Assembly (NCBI GenBank): GCA_009783445.1
Contig: WRFY01000109.1
Span: 1 to 41,397, forward strand
DNA from: Candidatus Azobacteroides sp.
Lineage (GTDB): Bacteria > Bacteroidota > Bacteroidia > Bacteroidales > Azobacteroidaceae
Direction: 5' to 3'
DNA length: 41,397 bases
Shown here: piece after piece, positions 35,001 to 41,397 of the stretch
How the letters are laid out: each line of letters begins with the position of its first letter
How positions within the stretch are numbered: the stretch's first letter is position 1
The notes under the pieces: model-generated
What the model was told of the DNA's origin: nothing
The model's database searches: none
The model's input: only the letters and a program-made list of their open reading frames with translations
Translations under genes and position numbers: made by a program

Positions 35001-35125
35001 TTGCGGATATTCTCTTGAATCTCTGAATTTAGAAAATAAGCAGAATATGCTTTATAAGCTTCTCGAATCTTCCCCGAAGAAGCAAGTATTTGCTTTTTCA
35101 AAATAGTATGTTGAAACAGACCCAT
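32096..35125 (-). CDS. Type IIG restriction-modification enzyme (Eco57I-like)
   Basis: The 1009-residue single-chain R-M protein. The N-terminus (about 50-115) is nuclease-like (PDYNLITEKKN ... KADGAILINGEVKAVIELKD, a D-ExK core). The central gamma-class N6-adenine methyltransferase has motif I DPACGSGAFLNAAL (about 437) and motif IV GNPPYVNAI (about 560). The C-terminal half is a TaqI-like specificity domain (FLPEYILCWLNSKLYNY, LRMSGGYLLYSAPNLQNAYI). One protein therefore cuts and protects. No separate S, M or R gene is present, consistent with a solo type IIG system. Its AT-rich, lysine-rich C-terminal half differs from the surrounding housekeeping genes and suggests horizontal transfer. 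Confidence 0.92.
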   Translation of the reverse strand: MGLFQHTILKKQILASSGKIREAYKAYSAYFLNSEIQENIRNSKEEQFQEGFLRELFVKILGYTLNPEPDYNLITEKKNEKDSKKADGAILINGEVKAVIELKDHKTTDLKQVETQAFGYKNNNRKTSYVIISNFEKLRFYIENTIDFEEFNLYKLREDDFAVLWVCLAYENIAKDLPKQLKSESTNNEDRITKKLYKDYSTFKQALFDHIRKNNPAFDKLELFRKTQKLLDRFLFVFFAEDKGLLPPNSMKRIIDQWDRRNEDPLNEYQSLYERFKLYFKYMNEGHKGKAEDIFGYNGGLFKPDELLDAIAIDDDVLKENILKLIVYDFDTEVDVNILGHIFEHSLTEIEEITNEITTGAKQISKRKKDGVFYTPRYITAYIVENTLGKLCTDKKTALAIDESEYVADYKRPKAQTKQLADCLNTYREWLLSLSICDPACGSGAFLNAALDFLMAEHKYIDELTAKLFGSGIVFPDIENAILENNLYGIDINEESVEIAKLALWLRTAKPHRKLNSLNNNIKCGNSLISDPEIAGEKAFDWHKEFPQVFEKGGFDVVIGNPPYVNAIELKKTYSEKEYNFLKNNYLTAKGTVDLYIYFFERGLWLLNKKGCLAYITPNRYLSASYGLALREFIKTDFYLYQLIDYSDKKVFTDASTYPVITFLKNKESYLSYDIECGKFDETTKELISQKMNSNKLSLSADSIWGFLLNDKLTITQKVISKSCSLKETGLINATSTAKEADDYSTLINETAGYKLINTGTIDAYSNMWGISHLVDKGKKYLNPFLPKDSNTISSNRHKLYSSNKIIIAKIGLTCESFYDELGEYASINTNCIHSFSQDFLPEYILCWLNSKLYNYTFECLFDGLRMSGGYLLYSAPNLQNAYIYKAPKEIQEQFVSHAKNRANLSIDLQTKRQRFLKRLSDNFNAIKITGALEFFEKLEFKQFLAELAKQKITLSLKQQDEWEEYFNEYKEKCDKFVSQIQATDKAIDGMVYGLYGLTEEEIEIIERK

Positions 35126-35344
35126 GCGTTAAAAAAATCATTAATCTTTTATTGTTCCGTGGCAATCGGGCTGTTTAACCATTTGGTTTCGACTGAATCG
35201 AATACTTCCTAAAAAACATCTATAGAATGTGTTTTGTAATTGTTCATTACGAAAGTTATTTTTTCGTTTCCGGGTACATTTCATTCGCAATTCTTTTTTA
35301 CGACACTGTTTTTAAGAATGAAAAATTTGTAATAGCTTCCTATT

Positions 35345-36064
35345 TCACGCCTTCATATTGTGGAAAACATTTTGAATATCTTCATCTTCTTCAAATTTTT
35401 CCAATAATTTTTCCACCGCAGTCCGTTGCTCGTTTGTTACTTCCTTATAATCATTGGGAATCCATTCGAACTCGGCGCTGTGGATTTCATATCCTTTTTC
35501 TTCCAGATATTTTTGGATGGCCGAATACGATTGAAATTCTCCATAAATCAATAAAACGTTTTCTTCTTCGTCGTACTCAATTTCATCTACGCCAAAATCG
35601 ATCAATTCCAATTCAAGTTCTTCCGGATCAATGCTTTCCTTGGATGTAATTTTGAACACGCATTGGTGATCGAAGAGGAATTGCAAACTGCCGCTGGTTC
35701 CCAACGATCCGCCGTATTTATTGAAATAACTCCGCACATTGGCGACGGTGCGGGTCGGATTGTCGGTAGCCGTTTCTACCACCATAGCAATTCCATACGG
35801 GCCATATCCTTCGTAAACGATTTCCTTATAGTCTGCCGCCTCTTTGGAGGTCGCTTTTTTGATCGCTCGTTCCACATTGTCTTTCGGCATATTTTCTTTT
35901 TTCGACTGCTGCATCAACACGCGCAGGCGGGGATTGGTATCGGGGTCGGGACCGCCTTCTTTTACGGCAATCGTAATCTGCTTGCCTAATTTGGTAAACA
36001 CGCGGGCCATGTTGCCCCATCTTTTTAATTTGGTTGCTTTCCGGTACTCAAATGCTCTTCCCAT
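35345..36064 (-). CDS. YebC/PmpR-family regulatory or translation factor
   Basis: The 239-residue protein opens with the family signature MGRAFEYRKATKLKRWGNMARVFTKLGK. It has the central PRLRVLMQQSKKENMPKDNVERAIKKA helix and the YEGYGPYGIAMVVETATDNPTRTVANVRSYFNKYGGSLGTSGSLQFLF block. YebC-family proteins have been described as DNA-binding regulators and, more recently, as translation factors that help ribosomes through proline stretches. It is encoded 92 bp after pheT on the same strand, a common Bacteroidales arrangement. Confidence 0.93.
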   Translation of the reverse strand: MGRAFEYRKATKLKRWGNMARVFTKLGKQITIAVKEGGPDPDTNPRLRVLMQQSKKENMPKDNVERAIKKATSKEAADYKEIVYEGYGPYGIAMVVETATDNPTRTVANVRSYFNKYGGSLGTSGSLQFLFDHQCVFKITSKESIDPEELELELIDFGVDEIEYDEEENVLLIYGEFQSYSAIQKYLEEKGYEIHSAEFEWIPNDYKEVTNEQRTAVEKLLEKFEEDEDIQNVFHNMKA

Positions 36065-36156
36065 AACTTATTATGAACGTTGATTGTGGATTTATATCGT
36101 TTTTCAATTTTGAATTTTTCGATTTTCTCGGCTGAAACAGATGCGGCAAACGGGCT

Positions 36157-38637
36157 TCACCGGAGCTGCGCTCCTAACTGTTCTTCCAAATTTTTCCGGA
36201 TACGCAGCATTAGCGAATCTATCTGTTTATCGGTCAGTGTTTTTTCTTCATCTTGCAGAACAAGGCCGATCGCGTATGATTTTTTTCCTTCCGGTAAATT
36301 TTTCCCTTCATATACATCGAACAAGCTGACTTCTTTCAATAATTTTTTATCGGTTTGCCAAGCCGCTTTTTCGATTTCTGCAAACGAAATGTTTTGATCT
36401 AACAATAAGGCCAAATCGCGCCGCACCGGATGAAATTTGGAAATCGCTGTATATTTTACCTGCATCTTCCGGTTTTCTTGCATCAATGCCCCCCATTTTA
36501 ATTCGGCAAAATACACCTCTACAGGAATATCAAATGTTTTGCAAATGTTTTTCTGCAAAACGCCTAATATACCCAATGGCTTTCCCTCTAATGTTTCCAC
36601 AGACAAAGCGGCAGAAAAAATATCGTTGGCTATTGGTTTGTAGACGCTTTTTTTTCTGGTAATTCCCAAACGCAAGAGAATATTCTCTATATATGCTTTC
36701 AACTCATAAATTGACGTTTTTTCCGTCGGACGCAGCCAGCTATGGGTTACCGAGTTGCCTGTCAACCACAAAGCCAATTTAAATTCCTCCTTGATAGCGG
36801 ATAAATAATCGTTTCCTTTCTGTTGTTCCGGAATGATAGCGTATGTATTTCCGAATTCATAGAACTTCAAGTCCGGATTTTTGCGATTTCGATTGTATTC
36901 GATGGAGGCTAAACCGCCAAATAATAAGGTTTGACGCATCACGTTCAAATCGACGCTGATGGGATTTTGCAAGCAAATGCAATTCTTCTTCGGGAAAGCG
37001 CTTAATTCTTCGTAATAGGAGCTTGAAGAAAGCGAATTATTCATAATTTCGCTCAAACCGGCACCCGTCAATTGTTCGGATATGATATTTTGCAGCTCAA
37101 AGCTTCTGTCGGTAGCCGTTTCGAAGGAAAGTTTGGATTTCAATTCTTCACTCGTTTCCACTTGATTGTATCCATAGATGCGGAGAATCTCCTCTATTAC
37201 GTCGACATCGCGCGTAACGTCGACGCGATAACTGGGTACGCTCAGTTTCCACTTATCTTCTTTTTTTTCTATCGCTTGGATTTCCAAATTTTTGAGAATT
37301 CTTTCAATGACCTCTTCTGGAATTTGTTTTCCGATCAGGCGATGGGTTTTCTGAATGGAAAGTTCAACTTCCGCCGGAACGATGGGTACTGGATAAACAT
37401 CCTGAATTTCGCCCGTAATGCGTCCGCCGGCCACCTCCTTGATCAGCAAAGCCGCCCGTTTCAATACATATATGGTATTGTTCGGATCGGTTCCCCGCTC
37501 AAAACGGAAAGATGCGTCGGTATTCAATCCATGAAACCGCGCTGTTTTGCGAATCCAAGTGGGATGAAAACAGGCCGATTCGAGAAACACATCGGTAGTT
37601 GTTTCGGTTACGCCGGAATCCAATCCGCCGAAAACGCCGCCGATACACATGCCTCCCTCACTATTGCAGATCATCAAATCTCTGTCCGACAGTTTTCGTT
37701 CCACTCCGTCTAAAGTAGTGAATAAAGTCCCTTCAGGAAGCGTTTTCACAATTACCCGTTTGCCCAGAATGGCTTTCGCATCGAAAGCATGAAGCGGTTG
37801 CCCTGTTTCATGCAAAATATAATTGGTGACGTCTACCACATTGTTAATGGGACGGACGCCAATGGTTTCCAAACGGTTTTTCAACCAAGCGGGACTTTCT
37901 TTTACTTGTATGCCCTCTATGGTAAGACCTGAATATCTGGGGCAGGCTTCTGTATTTTCGACGGCCACCTCGATGGCGGGAGAAAAATCGTCGATCTGAA
38001 AATCGTCGACAGAAGGTTTGGAAAGAAGATCGGAAAGTTCGCTTCGTTCGGCTCCGTATTCCGCTAAATAAGCAGCCAGATCACGCGCAACCCCATAATG
38101 GGAAGCGGCGTCGATCCGGTTGGGGGTGATATCCACTTCCAACACATAATCGCTTTTTACTTGATAATATTCGCTGGCGGACATGCCCACCGGCGCGTCG
38201 TCTGAAAGAACAATGATTCCCTCGTGACTATTTCCCAAACCTATTTCATCTTCGGCACAAATCATTCCGTTGGATTCAACGCCTCTGATTTTCGATTTTT
38301 TGATGGTAATCGAATCGTCGTCGGAATAAAGCTTTGTTCCTATCATGGCCACAACTACTTTTTGTCCAGCCGCTACATTGGGCGCACCGCAAACAATTTG
38401 TAATGGAGGAGTCTCCGACCCTATCTCTACTGTGGTTATGTGTAGATGATCCGAATCGGGATGTTTTTCACAAGTTAATACTTTCCCAATAACCAATCCT
38501 TTCAGTCCTCCCCGCACGGTTTCCACTTCTTCGACGCTTCCAGTTTCCAAACCGATGGAGGTCAACACATCGGAGAGTTGTTTAGGCGATAAATCGAAAC
38601 GGACATAATCTTTCAGCCAATTGTATGAAATATTCAT
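36157..38637 (-). CDS. pheT: Phenylalanyl-tRNA synthetase beta subunit
   Basis: The 826-residue beta subunit of the alpha2-beta2 PheRS. It opens MNISYNWLKDYVRFDLSPKQ, then a tRNA-binding (OB-fold) domain with CEKHPDSDHLHITTVEIG. B3/B4 editing-domain, B5 (VELSIQKTHRLIGKQIP) and catalytic-like domains follow, and the C-terminal ferredoxin-fold anticodon-binding domain has FHPVRRDLALLLDQN. Length is typical. The alpha subunit pheS is not in this window, as is usual in Bacteroidota. Confidence 0.97.
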   Translation of the reverse strand: MNISYNWLKDYVRFDLSPKQLSDVLTSIGLETGSVEEVETVRGGLKGLVIGKVLTCEKHPDSDHLHITTVEIGSETPPLQIVCGAPNVAAGQKVVVAMIGTKLYSDDDSITIKKSKIRGVESNGMICAEDEIGLGNSHEGIIVLSDDAPVGMSASEYYQVKSDYVLEVDITPNRIDAASHYGVARDLAAYLAEYGAERSELSDLLSKPSVDDFQIDDFSPAIEVAVENTEACPRYSGLTIEGIQVKESPAWLKNRLETIGVRPINNVVDVTNYILHETGQPLHAFDAKAILGKRVIVKTLPEGTLFTTLDGVERKLSDRDLMICNSEGGMCIGGVFGGLDSGVTETTTDVFLESACFHPTWIRKTARFHGLNTDASFRFERGTDPNNTIYVLKRAALLIKEVAGGRITGEIQDVYPVPIVPAEVELSIQKTHRLIGKQIPEEVIERILKNLEIQAIEKKEDKWKLSVPSYRVDVTRDVDVIEEILRIYGYNQVETSEELKSKLSFETATDRSFELQNIISEQLTGAGLSEIMNNSLSSSSYYEELSAFPKKNCICLQNPISVDLNVMRQTLLFGGLASIEYNRNRKNPDLKFYEFGNTYAIIPEQQKGNDYLSAIKEEFKLALWLTGNSVTHSWLRPTEKTSIYELKAYIENILLRLGITRKKSVYKPIANDIFSAALSVETLEGKPLGILGVLQKNICKTFDIPVEVYFAELKWGALMQENRKMQVKYTAISKFHPVRRDLALLLDQNISFAEIEKAAWQTDKKLLKEVSLFDVYEGKNLPEGKKSYAIGLVLQDEEKTLTDKQIDSLMLRIRKNLEEQLGAQLR

Positions 38638-38672
38638 CTATTTGTATTGCTATGGTTTTCAAAAATGATTGG

Positions 38673-38680
38673 CAAAAATA
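38673..38680 (-). promoter_or_regulatory. -7 promoter element for pheT
   Basis: TATTTTTG on the minus strand, about 35 bp before the pheT ATG. No -33 partner was recognised. Confidence 0.4.
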
Positions 38681-38752
38681 CTAAATATATCCTATTTGCC
38701 GCTACGATTTATCCTAAAATTTTGGGACGCACAAACAGTAACCACAAATTTG

Positions 38753-40294
38753 TTAATCTCTTAAGAAAGCCGGTTCGGAATCCGTTTGCTTGATCAAACC
38801 GCGATTAGCATAGGGTTTTTCCGCTGGTATCAATTCGACCTGGCTGTTGATTCGCGATTTGTATTCGTCGATTACCCGGTCTTCATCCAAATTCTGGAAA
38901 CGAATGTATTCGCTTTTGAAGCTTAACAGAACGTCGCCGGTAGAACCGTTTCGGTGCTTGGCGATGATGATTTCCGCTTTTCCTCGATAATCTTGCCCTT
39001 GCGGCCCTTCGAAAATCTTGTAGTATTCGGGACGATGAATAAAGCATACAATATCGGCATCCTGTTCAATAGCTCCCGATTCGCGGAGGTCGGACAGTTG
39101 AGGACGTTTGGCATCGGGTCCCGTATCTTTTATCGAACGGGTTTCGACGCTCCGGTTCAATTGCGAGAGCGCTATGATCGGAATATTCAATTCTTTGGCC
39201 AATCCTTTCAGTGAACGGGAGATAATGCTTACTTCCTGTTCGCGGCTGCTGAAATTCATGCCGCTGGCATTCATTAATTGAAGGTAATCGATGATCACGC
39301 ATTTGACTTTGTGTTCTTTTACCAACCGTCGGGTTTTTGTCCGCAGTTCGAAAACCGATAAACTGGGCGTATCGTCTACAAAAATAGGCGCATCGTAAAG
39401 CTGTTTCACCCGCTGGTCTAATTGTTGCCACTCGTATTGAGCCAGTTGACCACTTTTTATTTTTTCGCCCGAAATTTCAGTTACATTCACAATTAATCGG
39501 TTTACCAACTGGACGTTCGACATTTCCAATGAAAAGACTGCTACCGGAATATTGAAATTCACCGCCATATTTTTGGCCATAGACAACACAAAAGCGGTTT
39601 TACCCATAGCCGGACGGGCGGCGATGACAATCAGGTCGGATTTTTGCCACCCCGAAGTGATTTTATCCAAATCTTTGAATCCGGTTTGCAATCCGCTCAA
39701 ACCGTCGGTTCGTTTGGCTGCTTCAGTCATCAGGTCGATGGCTTCCCGGATAATCGGATTGATGGGAGTGACCTCTTTTTTTACATTTCGTTGAGATAGC
39801 TCAAACAATTGGCCTTCGGCTTCCTGCATCAGATCGTCCACATCGTTTGTTTCGTCGAACGCCTTGCTGGCCACATTGGACGAAAAGGTGATCAATTCCC
39901 TGGCTAATGATTTTTGAGCCACAATACGCGCATGATATTCCAAGTGCGCGCTGGATACCACCTTTTGCGATAGCTGGGCAATATAGGGCAATCCTCCGAT
40001 TTGTTCCAAATCCCCTGTTTTCCGCAACTGGTCGATAACGGTCAGCATGTCGATGGGTTTTTGCTGTACGGCTAAACTTTGTATGGCCGTAAATATCAGC
40101 TCATGCGTTTTGTCGTAAAAACTTTGGGGAGTTAAAATTTCGCTAATCATGGAGTAAGCATCTTTCTCAAGCATCAAAGCTCCCAAGATAGCCTCTTCCA
40201 ACTCACGGGCTTGCGGTTGAATTCGCCCGACTTCTTCCGTATGAACGCTGGACTTTTTTTTACTATGCGAATTCGAAGTACTTTGTGTTGCCAT
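38753..40294 (-). CDS. dnaB: Replicative DNA helicase DnaB
   Basis: The 513-residue hexameric 5'-3' helicase of the replication fork. The N-terminal primase-interacting domain begins QPQARELEEAILGALMLE. The RecA-like ATPase has Walker A RPAMGKTAFVLSMAKNMA (about 229), Walker B CVIIDYLQLM, the LSQLNRSVE motif, and DLRESGAIEQDADIVCFIHRPEYY. No intein or insertion is visible. It is transcribed from its own -7 box at 40317-40324, TACTTTTG on the minus strand. Confidence 0.97.
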   Translation of the reverse strand: MATQSTSNSHSKKKSSVHTEEVGRIQPQARELEEAILGALMLEKDAYSMISEILTPQSFYDKTHELIFTAIQSLAVQQKPIDMLTVIDQLRKTGDLEQIGGLPYIAQLSQKVVSSAHLEYHARIVAQKSLARELITFSSNVASKAFDETNDVDDLMQEAEGQLFELSQRNVKKEVTPINPIIREAIDLMTEAAKRTDGLSGLQTGFKDLDKITSGWQKSDLIVIAARPAMGKTAFVLSMAKNMAVNFNIPVAVFSLEMSNVQLVNRLIVNVTEISGEKIKSGQLAQYEWQQLDQRVKQLYDAPIFVDDTPSLSVFELRTKTRRLVKEHKVKCVIIDYLQLMNASGMNFSSREQEVSIISRSLKGLAKELNIPIIALSQLNRSVETRSIKDTGPDAKRPQLSDLRESGAIEQDADIVCFIHRPEYYKIFEGPQGQDYRGKAEIIIAKHRNGSTGDVLLSFKSEYIRFQNLDEDRVIDEYKSRINSQVELIPAEKPYANRGLIKQTDSEPAFLRD

Positions 40295-40295
40295 A

Positions 40296-40690
40296 TTACT
40301 TTGCTTTTATTTGATGCAAAAGTAACAAAATAGGCAGGGCTTTTCTGAAATGAAAAATAAAAACTATAAACATGTTTTCAACAACAAGGGGACATGAATT
40401 ATATTGTTTGCGGTAATTCCCATGTGAAACGGGATAAGATTTGTAGAGGATTTCCTTTGCGGGGCCGTACAGACGGGCGTTCCTATTGATCAATCCGAAC
40501 TGCGGAAGATGTTCGTGATCAGTATAGCCGCGTCCCAGAAACAGGGTCTCAATTCCTGCACCCCAGGAAAGTCGTTGCTAATATACAACTTTTTCCTGAT
40601 TCCGCCAATAGTCAGACCTTCTATTTCGTAACAGTAAGAAAACAAAAAGTAGCTTTGCAAAAGCTGCTGCATTTTTTTGTAAAGCAGAGC
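40296..40690 (-). pseudogene. Degraded Rhs-family core fragment
   Basis: On the minus strand 40565-40455 translates as WGAGIETLFLGRGYTDHEH followed by LPQFGLINRNARLYGPAK. This is the RHS-repeat-associated core motif found before the variable toxin tip (consensus GRGYTGHEHLPxFGLxNxNARLYDPxxGRF). The frame is closed by a stop at 40578-40580 upstream, and after LYGPAK the usual continuation is lost. It is therefore a leftover of a larger Rhs/YD-repeat gene, not a functional ORF. Nothing else recognisable lies between dnaB and the IS element. Confidence 0.75.
40317..40324 (-). promoter_or_regulatory. -7 promoter element for dnaB
   Basis: TACTTTTG on the minus strand, 22 bp upstream of the dnaB start codon. 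Confidence 0.5.
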
Positions 40691-40696
40691 TTTATA

Positions 40697-41397
40697 GGTG
40701 GTGTTCTACAAAGTATGCTTATTAAACAAATCCAAAGTTGATATAAAAGAAAGCGAGATTAAAAGCTTTGAAATGATTTAGAAGTTTCTTAGAGAAACAA
40801 CAAGTTTTTCTGAAGGCTCTTCTGATACGGTGTCTTTAACGATAATTATTCCCTTCTATTCCAACCGTATATTCTTTTCCCACTAAATGATTATCCTTTT
40901 TGAAAGCAGCAATAAAACTATCCCATTTATCCGTAGCAATACTTCCATAACTAACGCCTAAATCCAACAGTTTCTTCTTCAACTTCATTGCTGTTTGCAA
41001 ATCACACTTGCCCAAACAAAACAGACGATTTCTCCACTTTCCCTATCGCAAGCATAAATTAATCTTGCCTTCTTTGATTTATTTTCAACGAAAGTCCAAA
41101 ATTCATCCACCTCCAAACAGGGATAATAGCTTTGTTTTGATGTAATTACATGCTCCGGCTTGGACAAAACCGATAACACTTTATCCATACTTATCCCTTC
41201 TATTTCTGCTGTATCGCGGATACCAACTCCCCATACAAGCATTTTTTCGATACGTTTATATAATTTGGAATGACAGCCTTTATAGGTCAGTGCATGGTCT
41301 CCGATAAACTGACGTCCGCAATCTTTGCATAAATAATTTTGCTTTTTGGACGATTTTTTGCCGTTTTTCTTTATTTTTGTGCTTTGGCAATGAGGGC
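40697..41397 (-). mobile_element. IS1-family insertion sequence, partial in window
   Basis: The element end is marked by a terminal repeat beginning GGTGGTGTTCTACAAAG at 40697, resembling the IS1-family GGTGATG terminus. The rest runs past the right edge of the window, so the other end and the target-site duplication cannot be checked. It is inserted next to the Rhs remnant. Confidence 0.75.
40722..41397 (-). pseudogene. IS1-family transposase, disrupted
   Basis: Reading from the window edge, the frame has a zinc-finger-like part (NYLCKDCGRQFIGDHAL), an HTH part (GVGIRDTAEIEGISMDKVLSVL), and the start of the DDE domain (CLEVDEFWTFVENKSKKARLIYACD). Near 41011-41013 a three-base C run (G in the coding strand) is one base short of the open frame, and the downstream part (LKKKLLDLGVSYGSIATDKWDSF) continues in another frame. 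A second lesion is an in-frame TAA at 40836-40838, followed by an intact tail RHRIRRAFRKTCCFSKKLL. The 5' end lies beyond the window. It is probably inactive, although IS1 elements can use programmed frameshifting. Confidence 0.85.

Noticed and set aside
1..41397. CRISPR arrays, rRNA genes or prophage
   Set aside because: No regularly spaced direct repeats, no rRNA-like stretches and no phage structural genes were seen.

Overview
The window comes from a member of the phylum Bacteroidota, most likely order Bacteroidales. The evidence is: Bacteroides-type promoters (-33 TTTG, about 19 bp, then -7 TAnnTTTG, perfect in front of the tmRNA and guaA); a tmRNA tag ending YALAA; a type IX secretion C-terminal sorting domain; ferredoxin-linked 2-oxoacid oxidoreductase genes; a Porin_10-type outer-membrane protein; a malQ with N-terminal CBM20 domains; and short, AT-rich intergenic regions. 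Family or genus cannot be fixed from sequence reading alone.

Layout. 1-5976: small and outer-membrane hypotheticals, a flavodoxin-fold reductase, a membrane-anchored metallophosphoesterase, a convergent set (yjbQ-type, tag, VOC protein), a PAP2 phosphatase and a small DNA-binding protein. 6092-8492: a DUF2007-USP-USP protein and a PLP trans-sulfuration enzyme. 8480-12920: an RNA-repair island. 13083-15796: two overlapping rhomboid genes and an endonuclease/exonuclease/phosphatase-family membrane protein. 15913-19444: folB, a bactofilin and malQ. 19473-24092: a secreted M6 peptidase, ssrA (tmRNA) and a porin. 24105-29727 (minus strand): a four-subunit 2-oxoacid:ferredoxin oxidoreductase, a TPR protein and glnS. 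29892-31409: guaA. 31475-35125: a YggL-like protein and a solitary type IIG restriction-modification enzyme with two tiny ORFs at its 3' end. 35345-40294 (minus strand): a YebC-family regulator, pheT and dnaB. 40296-41397: gene debris, with a degraded Rhs core fragment and a broken IS1-family element running off the window.

The most exciting part is 8480-12920. A WYL-domain regulator is divergent from a gene for a TROVE/vWA (Ro60/Rsr-type) protein. Ten bases after the Rsr stop codon begins an array of four tandem structured RNAs, followed by rtcB (3'-phosphate RNA ligase). All four RNAs share one plan that I folded by hand. There is an outer stem that runs into a U tract, a conserved asymmetric loop (5' YGYCGTA of 7 nt against 9 nt), an 8-bp inner stem with compensatory changes, a conserved TTCG motif, and an apical tRNA-like module with a perfect tRNA T-loop. 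In copies 1 and 2 the tRNA elbow is circularly permuted: T-arm, a 4-bp acceptor-like helix closed by a GNRA tetraloop, then the D-arm. The joint to the Y stem falls at the anticodon arm in copy 1 but inside the D-loop in copy 2. Copies 3 and 4 are diverged, and a 5' remnant of a fifth copy lies between copies 2 and 3. These are best read as Y RNAs of the YrlA (tRNA-mimic) kind. A multi-copy, structurally diversified array between rsr and rtcB, controlled by a WYL protein rather than sigma54/RtcR, deserves experimental follow-up.

The divergent wyl/rsr promoter region supports the regulatory link. wyl has a complete promoter (TTTG, 19 nt, TATCTTTG), while rsr has a -7 but no -33 element. Two ATTGCGCA repeats lie between the two -7 boxes. 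The housekeeping regions look ordinary.
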